The translations under genes and the position numbers were made by a program. From HGM04593 sp045631205 (GTDB lineage Bacteria > Bacteroidota > Bacteroidia > Bacteroidales > Bacteroidaceae): 64,000 nt of DNA. Numbering within the stretch: position 1 is the first letter of the stretch; every line of letters starts with the position of its first letter. The stretch lies in the NCBI GenBank assembly GCA_045631205.1, contig JAZQUI010000002.1:1-64000 (forward strand), written 5' to 3'. The notes under the pieces are model-generated. The model ran no database searches. It worked only from the letters and a program-made list of their open reading frames with translations, and had not been told where the DNA came from. Of this stretch, positions 6,319-13,164 are shown one piece after another.

Positions 6319-7206
6319 TTACTCCTCGTCGAGGAAACGTTTAGTGATAGGGTGATACTCCTCTATGCGGCGGTCGCGCAGGAATGGCCACCATTGGCGC
6401 ACCTCTTCGCTGCGTTTAAGGCTAACCTCAATTACTTCAATCTGCTCTTCTTCGCCGAAGTGTGCTATGAATTCGCCTTGAGGACCGGCAACGAAGCTGT
6501 GTCCCCAGAATTGTATGCCGTTGGTCATGCCCGAGGGGTCGGGTTCGTGCCAGCAACGGTTAACGGCAATTACAGGAAGGCCGTTTGCCACTGCGTGTCC
6601 GCGTTGTACAGTCTGCCAAGCGCCAAGTTGTCGTGATTTCTCCTCCTGAGTGTCGCTGCTCTCCCAGCCGATAGCTGTGGGGTAGATAAGCAGGTCGGCA
6701 CCACGCAGAGCCATAAGACGTGCTCCTTCGGGGTACCACTGGTCCCAACATACCTGTACGCCAAGTGTGCCTACGCTTGTCTTGATGGGGCGGAAACCTA
6801 TGTCGCCGGGTGTGAAGTAGAACTTTTCGTAATATGCGGGGTCGTCGGGGATGTGCATCTTGCGGTATTTGCCGGCAATTGTACCGTCGCTTTCAAATAC
6901 CACGGCGGTGTTGTGGTAAAGTCCTTTTGCACGTGCCTCGAAGAGTGATGTTACAAGCACAACTTTGCACTCTGCCGCTACTTTGCCGTAAAATTCGGTC
7001 GAGGGGCCGGGGATGGGCTCGGCGTATGAGAAGTTTGCGGTGGATTCCACCTGGCAGAAGTATGGTGAGTTGTGCAGCTCCTGCAATATTACAAGTTGCG
7101 CGCCTTGCTCGGCTGTGCGGCGTATTGCTGCTGCAAGTTTTTCTCTGTTTTTCTCGATGTCGTTACCTATCGACAACTGAATTACTCCAACTTTTATTGT
7201 GTTCAT
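6319..7206 (-). CDS. aguB: N-carbamoylputrescine amidase
   Basis: This 295-residue nitrilase-superfamily hydrolase has the Glu-Lys-Cys triad at E43 (VILQELHNSPYF), K116 (KYRKMHIP) and C153 (GVQVCWDQWYPE). The sequence around each residue and the length fit N-carbamoylputrescine amidases, which release putrescine, CO2 and ammonia from N-carbamoylputrescine. It follows agmatine deiminase by 18 bp in the same operon, so the two consecutive steps agmatine to N-carbamoylputrescine to putrescine are encoded together. Cytoplasmic. Confidence is raised by the pairing with aguA. Confidence 0.95.
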   Translation of the reverse strand: MNTIKVGVIQLSIGNDIEKNREKLAAAIRRTAEQGAQLVILQELHNSPYFCQVESTANFSYAEPIPGPSTEFYGKVAAECKVVLVTSLFEARAKGLYHNTAVVFESDGTIAGKYRKMHIPDDPAYYEKFYFTPGDIGFRPIKTSVGTLGVQVCWDQWYPEGARLMALRGADLLIYPTAIGWESSDTQEEKSRQLGAWQTVQRGHAVANGLPVIAVNRCWHEPDPSGMTNGIQFWGHSFVAGPQGEFIAHFGEEEQIEVIEVSLKRSEEVRQWWPFLRDRRIEEYHPITKRFLDEE

Positions 7207-7224
7207 AGGTCTTGGTATTAGCGG

Positions 7225-8247
7225 TTAAAGAAGGGGGTATTGCATGGTTACGCAATGTAGCGAGCCGTGCTGTTTGATGAGTGCGCGGCAGTCGATACCC
7301 ACAATTTCGTATGTGGGGAATGCCTTCTGCAACACATCGGCTGCAATAGCGTCGTTTGCAGGTTGTGCGTATGTGGGGTAGAGCACGGCGTTGTTCATTA
7401 TAAGGAAGTTTGCGTATGTTGCAGGCAAGCGCTCACCATCCTCGTCGTATATGGGCGAGGGCGAGGGCAATGGCAACAAACGATAGGGGTTGCCTTCTTT
7501 TGTGCGGAAGGTGGCTAGTTGCTCTTCCATCTTTTTGAGACAGTCGTATTGCTCCTTGTCCTCGGCATCGTACTGCATATATACAATGGTGTCGTCGGGT
7601 GTGAGGCGTGCAAGGGTGTCGATGTGTCCGTCGGTGTCGTCACCCACGAGTTCTCCATAGTCGAGCCACAAAACACGTTCGCAACCCAAACGGTTGCACA
7701 GTTCCTTTTCGAGGTATTCTCTGTCGGTGAGGTTGCGGTTGGGGGCTGTGAGGCAACTGGTTGTTGTGAGTACAGTGCCTTTGCCATCGCTCTCAATGGA
7801 GCCGCCTTCGAGAACAAAATCGTTCATATCGCAGTACTCTCCCTTTACAATGCCTGCGTCGAAGAGTTTCTTGTTTATTGCGTTGTCGAGCGAAGCTTCG
7901 AACTTCTTTCCCCATCCGTTGAAACAGAAATCAAGATAACAGGGCTTGTCGCCGCCTGCAAGTGTTATGAAGGCGTGGTCGCGTGCCCAGGTATCGTTTG
8001 TGTCGCAAGTGAAGAGAGTGATGTTCTCCATTGTTGCGCCTGCTTTTTGCAGTGTTGCGGCGGTATTCTTTTCATTGGGGGTAACGATAAGCAGTTTTCC
8101 GCGTTGGCTTATCGCTTTTGCAAGTTCGGTGAAACACTCTTCAACCTCTTGCAGCATATAAGCCCAGTCGCTGTTCTCGTGTGGCCATGTCAATTGCACG
8201 AATGCTTGTTCGTGCCACTCTGCCGGCAAATATAGTTTCTTGCTCAT
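7225..8247 (-). CDS. aguA: Agmatine deiminase
   Basis: The protein converts agmatine to N-carbamoylputrescine and ammonia. From the chosen ATG at 8245-8247 it is 340 residues and begins MSKKLYLPAEWHEQ, the standard family start. An open frame continues 68 codons upstream, but those codons overlap the DUF2148 gene and have no family resemblance, so the longer start is rejected. Visible guanidine-modifying-enzyme motifs are WARDHAFI, LEGGSIESDG, DDTDGHID and the C-terminal GSLHC with catalytic Cys332. The ATG overlaps the upstream stop as ATGA, indicating coupled translation. Cytoplasmic, polyamine synthesis. Confidence 0.95.
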   Translation of the reverse strand: MSKKLYLPAEWHEQAFVQLTWPHENSDWAYMLQEVEECFTELAKAISQRGKLLIVTPNEKNTAATLQKAGATMENITLFTCDTNDTWARDHAFITLAGGDKPCYLDFCFNGWGKKFEASLDNAINKKLFDAGIVKGEYCDMNDFVLEGGSIESDGKGTVLTTTSCLTAPNRNLTDREYLEKELCNRLGCERVLWLDYGELVGDDTDGHIDTLARLTPDDTIVYMQYDAEDKEQYDCLKKMEEQLATFRTKEGNPYRLLPLPSPSPIYDEDGERLPATYANFLIMNNAVLYPTYAQPANDAIAADVLQKAFPTYEIVGIDCRALIKQHGSLHCVTMQYPLL

Positions 8248-8774
8248 ACTTTTCTTTTTCTGTCGAAGAAGGGGTTTTTCGATGATGCGCTCACGGGTAT
8301 TGCTATAAGGTAGTTGCAACCCTTCATCCAGCCGAGTTGCAGGGCTGCATATCCCGCCGAGTACATAACGCGTGTATCGAGACGAAGATCCGATGCAGTG
8401 GCGCAAGCCGAGCCCACTGCAATACCTACGTCTATGGTGTTCATTGCACAAGGCACACCTGCGGGGCGGCTGTCACAAGTGGGGCATCCGCAATAAGCAC
8501 AATTGAGCCCCATAGCCTCTTCGCGTGAACCGATAAGCACAATTGCTTCGGCCGAAAGAATGTTGTCGGCATCGCGCAGAAGACCTCCACGGCCGAGTTT
8601 CTCGCCAATTTGGCGCAATCCGTTGCTCAAAGCAACAATATCATCGTCGGTAACAAGTGCTATCTCAATAATATCGACACCCTTAGCCTTGGGCGCAGTG
8701 CGTGCCGCTGTCATCATCTGTTTTGCGGCCTCAATAACGTGCTGGTGACGTATTTCGCGTTCGTCGTAAATCAT
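8244..8774 (-). CDS. DUF2148 ferredoxin-domain protein (Fe-S, function unknown)
   Basis: The 176-residue protein contains a cysteine-rich block, NCAYCGCPTCDSRPAGVPC, in mid-chain, suggesting an iron-sulfur cluster, and a small-residue-rich segment VGIAVGSACATASDLRLD after it. This arrangement is typical of the DUF2148 family found in anaerobes, whose role is unknown. It is the first gene of the operon with aguA and aguB and overlaps aguA by 4 bp. A -7 box TATCTTCG lies at 8798-8805, 24 bp upstream of the ATG. A direct role in agmatine use is possible but only suggested by position. Confidence 0.85.
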   Translation of the reverse strand: MIYDEREIRHQHVIEAAKQMMTAARTAPKAKGVDIIEIALVTDDDIVALSNGLRQIGEKLGRGGLLRDADNILSAEAIVLIGSREEAMGLNCAYCGCPTCDSRPAGVPCAMNTIDVGIAVGSACATASDLRLDTRVMYSAGYAALQLGWMKGCNYLIAIPVSASSKNPFFDRKRKV

Positions 8775-8797
8775 ATTTGTTTGGTTTTAATCTTCGG

Positions 8798-8805
8798 CGA
8801 AGATA
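8798..8805 (-). promoter_or_regulatory. -7 promoter element of the DUF2148-aguA-aguB operon
   Basis: Minus-strand TATCTTCGCC reads as the Bacteroidetes TAnnTTYG element, 24 bp before the first ATG. No clear -33 TTTG was found. Confidence 0.55.
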
Positions 8806-8879
8806 ACTAAAAAAGCCGAATATAAGTATAAATGTACTTAAAAAAGAAGATATACATCTCTTCTTTGTTTTATTTTTAG

Positions 8880-8887
8880 TACCTTTG
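8880..8887 (+). promoter_or_regulatory. -7 promoter element of the phospholipase D-like gene
   Basis: TACCTTTGCAC matches TAnnTTTG exactly and gives a predicted 5' leader of under 20 nt. It faces away from the operon promoter at 8798-8805. Confidence 0.6.
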
Positions 8888-8901
8888 CACCTGTTTTTAA
8901 A

Positions 8902-10167
8902 ATGATGCTTGTGATGAAAATAAAAGACCCATACGTTCTTCTGCTTTCTATGGCATTGCTGCTTGCATCGTGCAGTAGTTTCGTGGCCATTGAACGTGCC
9001 GGCATTTCATCATCGGGCACAGCATTCAAGAACTATTTACAGGCAGAAAACATAGAGATTGTGAGTGGTAACAGTGTTGAGCTTTTGAATGGTGCCCACG
9101 CCAAATTCGAGGATATGTTCTCTGCCATAAAAGAGGCGAAACATCATATACACCTCGAATATTTCAATTTCCGTAACGACTCTATAAATGCTGTACTCAT
9201 TGCTCTGCTTGCCGAGAAAGCAAAAGAGGGTGTTGAGGTACGTGCGCTTTTCGATGCATTTGGAAACTGTTCCAATAACAAACCACTCAAAGAAAGGCAC
9301 ATAGAGGCTATAAGAGCCGCCGGTGTGGAGCTTGTAAAGTTCGACCCTATAATCTTTCCGTGGATTAATCACACATTGTCGCGCGACCATCGCAAGATTG
9401 TGGTAATTGATGGAAAAATCGGGTACATAGGTGGCATAAATGTTGCCGATTACTATCTTACAGGCCTCGAAGGAATAGGCAAATGGCGCGATATTCACTC
9501 CCGTGTCGATGGCGCGGTTGTGGCAAAGTTACAGGATATATTTCTTGCAATGTGGAATCACGAAACAGGGCAGGGGATAGGTGGCGAGGCGTATTACCCG
9601 GTGGTAAACCCTGTTGGTGATGCCGAGGTTGCTGTTGTCGATCGCTGGCCGCGTAAAACCCCCAAAGCTATGCGTCGTGCTTATGCCAATGCAATAAATT
9701 CGGCAAAAGACAGTTTGGTGGTTGTGAGTCCCTATTTCATCCCAATGCCTGGAGTGAAAAAGGCAATTAAAAAAGCAATAGACGATGGTCTTAAAGTTGA
9801 TATTATGCTCACTGCCAAGGGGGATATAAAATTGGTTCCCGACGGTGTGTGGCGCATTGGCTACCAGCTTATGAAACGTGGTGCAAATGTATATATGTAC
9901 AACGGTGGGTTTAATCACTCCAAGGTTATGTGTGTCGATGGCGAATATATGACAATTGGCTCGGCCAATCTGAACAGCCGCAGTATGTGCTACGACTATG
10001 AAACAAATATATTTGTCTTTGACAAGGAGGATACCCGCGACCTCCAGAATATAATAGACGAAGACAAAAAGGAGAGTTTTCTTCTTACGAAAGAAATTTA
10101 CAAAAAACGTACTTGGTGGCAGCGCGTTAAAGGCTTGTTTGTAGTGCTGTTGACTCCTATAATGTAA
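8902..10167 (+). CDS. Phospholipase D-like lipoprotein, cardiolipin synthase type
   Basis: The 421-residue protein has two HKD motifs: HRKIVVID (163-170) and HSKVMCVD (339-346), each followed by the Gly-Gly/Gly-Ser turn typical of phospholipase D enzymes. Cardiolipin synthases of the ClsA/ClsB type share this two-motif layout and condense phosphatidylglycerol. The N-terminus has a hydrophobic stretch ending LLLASC, a lipobox, so the protein is probably a membrane-anchored lipoprotein and lacks the two N-terminal membrane helices of ClsA. The ATG at 8914 (MKIKDPYVLLL) is an equally good start and gives a neater signal peptide. It could act on other phosphodiesters, so the substrate is uncertain. 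Confidence 0.85.
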   Translation: MMLVMKIKDPYVLLLSMALLLASCSSFVAIERAGISSSGTAFKNYLQAENIEIVSGNSVELLNGAHAKFEDMFSAIKEAKHHIHLEYFNFRNDSINAVLIALLAEKAKEGVEVRALFDAFGNCSNNKPLKERHIEAIRAAGVELVKFDPIIFPWINHTLSRDHRKIVVIDGKIGYIGGINVADYYLTGLEGIGKWRDIHSRVDGAVVAKLQDIFLAMWNHETGQGIGGEAYYPVVNPVGDAEVAVVDRWPRKTPKAMRRAYANAINSAKDSLVVVSPYFIPMPGVKKAIKKAIDDGLKVDIMLTAKGDIKLVPDGVWRIGYQLMKRGANVYMYNGGFNHSKVMCVDGEYMTIGSANLNSRSMCYDYETNIFVFDKEDTRDLQNIIDEDKKESFLLTKEIYKKRTWWQRVKGLFVVLLTPIM

Positions 10168-10170
10168 TAC

Positions 10171-10206
10171 AAAAAAGCGACAACTATGGTTGCCGCTTTT
10201 TTCTTA
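10171..10206. terminator. Bidirectional terminator between convergent genes
   Basis: AAAAAAGCG (10171-10179) pairs with CGCTTTTTT (10194-10202) around an inner CAAC/GTTG helix. A-run and T-run on either side suit both converging genes. Confidence 0.8.
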
Positions 10207-10221
10207 TCAAAAACAATTTTG

Positions 10222-10869
10222 TTATTCAAAAACAAGTTCGCCGAAAAATTCGGGACGGTGGAAACTCGGCTCTTCCCACTCGATAGGTGCCCACGATATA
10301 AAGTGTGGTGTGCGGAGTTCGTCACCACATTTGTAGAAGTTTGCCTTCATTTTTTTGCCATTGAAGTTTTCAATTCCGCTACGGAAAAGTGCAGTGGCGG
10401 GTATCACTTCTATCACGCTCCAGGTGTGTTCTCCTGTGCGTAATGGGAAACACTCAGTACCAAGCGAGGGGTAACGCTTAACACTTTTCAATATCTCGGC
10501 CGGTGCCGGCTCCTTTGGCTCGCCGGCAGGGTGCCAAGCAAGCAATAATTTACCGGTGCAGGTGCATTCAAAATTATAATAGTCCATATTGCAGCCCGGC
10601 GATACAAAGAACTCCACGCAAGGGTCGGTCCAGGTGCGTCCCTGGTCTTCGGCAACCTTTGCCTGAATGTCATTTTCCGTTACATCGAACTTTATATATA
10701 GGTTTTCTCCGTTGTGAAAAAGTTTTACACTAACGGTGGGTGTATAGGGGAATTCTACTGGCCAGTTACAGCACGCAACAGCCTCTCCCTTCAAGGTTGC
10801 AAAAACCGTCTCTACATCCGCAAGGTTGTTGCTCGCGGGGAATATTTTAGGAACAATAATCTGTTTCAT
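10222..10869 (-). CDS. Carbohydrate-binding family 9-like protein
   Basis: This 215-residue protein lacks a signal peptide. Features seen are NLYIKFDVTENDIQA, the acidic WTDPCVEFFVSPG block and the C-terminal WAPIEW..PSFHRPEFFGEL, a combination typical of the CBM9-like beta-sandwich domain that occurs alone in many Bacteroidetes. The domain in secreted enzymes binds sugar chain ends. A single-domain cytoplasmic version has no assigned role. A -7 box (TATATTCGC, minus strand, 10894-10901) lies 25 bp upstream. Binding partner unknown. Confidence 0.75.
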   Translation of the reverse strand: MKQIIVPKIFPASNNLADVETVFATLKGEAVACCNWPVEFPYTPTVSVKLFHNGENLYIKFDVTENDIQAKVAEDQGRTWTDPCVEFFVSPGCNMDYYNFECTCTGKLLLAWHPAGEPKEPAPAEILKSVKRYPSLGTECFPLRTGEHTWSVIEVIPATALFRSGIENFNGKKMKANFYKCGDELRTPHFISWAPIEWEEPSFHRPEFFGELVFE

Positions 10870-11006
10870 AGTTTTGTTTTTTTACATCAATTGCGAATAT
10901 AACTTTAAATTTTGAATAGAGCACAGCTTGCTCTAATAAATAATGTTTTTTCTTTTAAAATCTCTTATTTATGGCAAGCAGTGGTGTTCTTCACATTTCT
11001 TTATTG

Positions 11007-11014
11007 TATCTTCG
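11007..11014 (+). promoter_or_regulatory. -7 promoter element of the SpoU-family methyltransferase gene
   Basis: TATCTTCGCAC lies 16 bp before the ATG at 11031. Because the longer open frame from 10971 would contain this promoter, the downstream ATG is chosen as the start. Confidence 0.6.
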
Positions 11015-11030
11015 CACAAATTACAGAAAT

Positions 11031-11831
11031 ATGCCCATAATAGAGATAACATCACTCACACACCCCGGAGTGGAGATTTTTGCGACACTCACCGAGGCGC
11101 AATTGCGAAAAAGTATTGAGCCCGAGAAAGGAATTTTCATAGCTGAGAGTCCGAAGGTTATTCGCGTTGCGTTAGATGCCGGTTATGAACCCCTTGCCTT
11201 GTTGTGTGAACAGAAACATATTGACGGTGACGCTGCCGATATTGTTGCACGCTGCGGCGATATACCTGTTTACACTGGCAGCCGCGCTCTCCTTGCCGAA
11301 CTTACCGGTTACACCCTCACTCGCGGTGTTTTGTGTGCAATGCGTCGCCCCGCACCTCGTGCAGTAGGTGATATATGCAATGGAGCGCGTCGTGTGGTTG
11401 TTGTCGATGGAGTGGTCGATACCACAAATATTGGTGCAATATTTCGTTCGGCAGCCGCTTTGGGCATAGACGCAGTGTTGCTCACTCCAACATCGTGCGA
11501 CCCGCTTAACCGCCGTGCCGTACGTGTATCAATGGGTTCTGTTTTTCTTGTGCCCTGGACCTGGCTCAATGCACCGGTAAGCTCGCTTAAAGAGATAGGT
11601 TTCAGTACCGCCGCCATGGCGCTTACCGATAATTCAGTGTCGATTGATGACGAAAAACTTATGAACGAAGAGCGTCTTGCCATTGTTATGGGTACCGAAG
11701 GCGATGGCCTTGCCCACGAGGTTATAGATGCTGCCGATTACGTGGTGCGCATACCAATGGCTCACGGTGTTGATTCGCTGAATGTGGCCGCCGCAGCCGC
11801 AGTCGCATTTTGGCAGTTGCGTGCAAAATAA
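11031..11831 (+). CDS. SpoU/TrmH-family RNA 2'-O-methyltransferase
   Basis: The protein transfers a methyl group from S-adenosylmethionine to a ribose 2'-OH in tRNA or rRNA. From the ATG at 11031 it has 266 residues. The three SPOUT motifs are visible: NIGAIFRSAAALGIDAVLL, VMGTEGDGL and the knot-closing PMAHGVDSLNVAAAAAVAFW. The N-terminal third resembles the RNA-binding L30e-like part of TrmH/RlmB relatives. Which RNA position is modified cannot be decided from sequence. The gene is monocistronic and convergent with the membrane regulator downstream. Confidence 0.9.
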   Translation: MPIIEITSLTHPGVEIFATLTEAQLRKSIEPEKGIFIAESPKVIRVALDAGYEPLALLCEQKHIDGDAADIVARCGDIPVYTGSRALLAELTGYTLTRGVLCAMRRPAPRAVGDICNGARRVVVVDGVVDTTNIGAIFRSAAALGIDAVLLTPTSCDPLNRRAVRVSMGSVFLVPWTWLNAPVSSLKEIGFSTAAMALTDNSVSIDDEKLMNEERLAIVMGTEGDGLAHEVIDAADYVVRIPMAHGVDSLNVAAAAAVAFWQLRAK

Positions 11832-11843
11832 ACCTTATATATA

Positions 11844-12878
11844 TTAGCCAATTACCAATTGCAAGGCTCTGTTCTGTATTGTAACTAGCCTTATTCCGTC
11901 AATTTTCTGCAAGTTTTCTCGCAGTCGCCACGCTGCGCCGTTATAGGCGGTTGTGGCATCTTTTTCGCTCAGGTTCCACACTTCTCTGCAAATATCGGCT
12001 TTTGTAACTATGTGCTCTTCGGCTCGTGCGAGTAGTTCCATTATCTTCGCCTGTATTGTCGGCAGTTTAATCGTTTGCCCGTTTGCAATGTTGCGCAATG
12101 TGTGGTTGTTGCAGTCGTATATGATGTTGCCAAGTATTATTGTTGTTTGCTGTACGGTTATTTTTGTGATGGCGTTGGCTTTTATATACCTTATATATGT
12201 TACCACGATAAAAAGCAAGGCTATGGTGGCAGCGAGCACAAATTTCCAATCGAAAAAGCCGGTCTTTGCAATAACAACGCTTGTGGGTAACTCTATATGG
12301 CTCACAATCAACCCCTGCTTGCAGAAACCCAGGGCTACGGTATCGGTTACAAAAACATTCTTGCCTTGTAGCCTGCGGTTACTTGCAAGAGTGTTTGCAA
12401 CGTTGGTAACAAGGGAGTCGGGTGTGGGGAACATATCGAAAAGGCTTTTATACAGCAGTTGCAGAGCGACATCCACATTGTAGCCTGCGTTCTTTAGTTG
12501 CTGTTTCCACACAGAGTCGGCCACGGCTATGTTGTAACTGTCGCTTTGTATGAACATACTCTGTGTCATTTGAACATCGTGCTTGTATTGGTCGCCCGAG
12601 ATTTGATATTTGGCAGCGACGATACAGGTATCTTCCTCGCTGTATATGGTGCAAGGTCGTGCCTCGAAATAGTCGTATGAGTTGAAATTGCGTGTTGTAA
12701 GCCAGGGGAGGCTATCGACTTTTGCTATGCTGTCGTGTATGTGTTGCATCTTTTCAAAGAAAAGTTTGTTTATATCGTTTTTTATAAACTTCCTTTTATT
12801 TGCATAACCGAATGAAAACAGCAAACTGTATGTTGCGATAAATATTAAACAGGCCTGTACAATACTTTTCTTATTCAT
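11844..12878 (-). CDS. Membrane-spanning one-component regulator with C-terminal winged helix
   Basis: The 344-residue protein starts MNKKSIVQACLIFIATYS. A first membrane segment (about residues 6-26) is followed by a 180-residue probable periplasmic domain, a second membrane segment (about 211-232, FVLAATIALLFIVV), and a C-terminal OmpR/PhoB-type winged-helix domain (240-344) recognisable by LPTIQAKIMELLARAEEHIV and AWRLRENLQKIDGIRLVTI. It should sense something outside the membrane and bind DNA directly, without a kinase. The upstream ATG at 12914 is rejected because it lies inside the -7 box TATCTTCG (12903-12910). The TlpA-like gene is divergent across 286 bp and could be a target. Confidence 0.8.
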   Translation of the reverse strand: MNKKSIVQACLIFIATYSLLFSFGYANKRKFIKNDINKLFFEKMQHIHDSIAKVDSLPWLTTRNFNSYDYFEARPCTIYSEEDTCIVAAKYQISGDQYKHDVQMTQSMFIQSDSYNIAVADSVWKQQLKNAGYNVDVALQLLYKSLFDMFPTPDSLVTNVANTLASNRRLQGKNVFVTDTVALGFCKQGLIVSHIELPTSVVIAKTGFFDWKFVLAATIALLFIVVTYIRYIKANAITKITVQQTTIILGNIIYDCNNHTLRNIANGQTIKLPTIQAKIMELLARAEEHIVTKADICREVWNLSEKDATTAYNGAAWRLRENLQKIDGIRLVTIQNRALQLVIG

Positions 12879-12902
12879 TACTCTTTTATTGTTTTTCACG
12901 TG

Positions 12903-12910
12903 CGAAGATA
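12903..12910 (-). promoter_or_regulatory. -7 promoter element of the membrane regulator gene
   Basis: Minus-strand TATCTTCGCAC, 24 bp upstream of the chosen ATG, fits TAnnTTYG. Confidence 0.55.
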
Positions 12911-13164
12911 GCAAATTTCAAATACCAGACCGAATTAAAACAGTGCTTTTCTTTCTTCGCTCTTGTGAATGTAATTGTTTGTATTACAGGTGTTTCGGGT
13001 TTAATCTTTCATTTTTTACAAAAAATGGAAGATGTGAAAAGCGAAACAAAAGATTAAAATTGCGGGGTGTTGTGAATGGAAAAAACTAATTTTGTTGGCA
13101 ATTAGTTGTGACGAATAAAGACTTTTTTACGTCTTACAAATAGAATGCATAAAAAACAAACAAT

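Noticed and set aside
7519..8235. 238-codon plus-strand open frame opposite aguA
   Set aside because: Antisense shadow, Cys-rich and without motifs.
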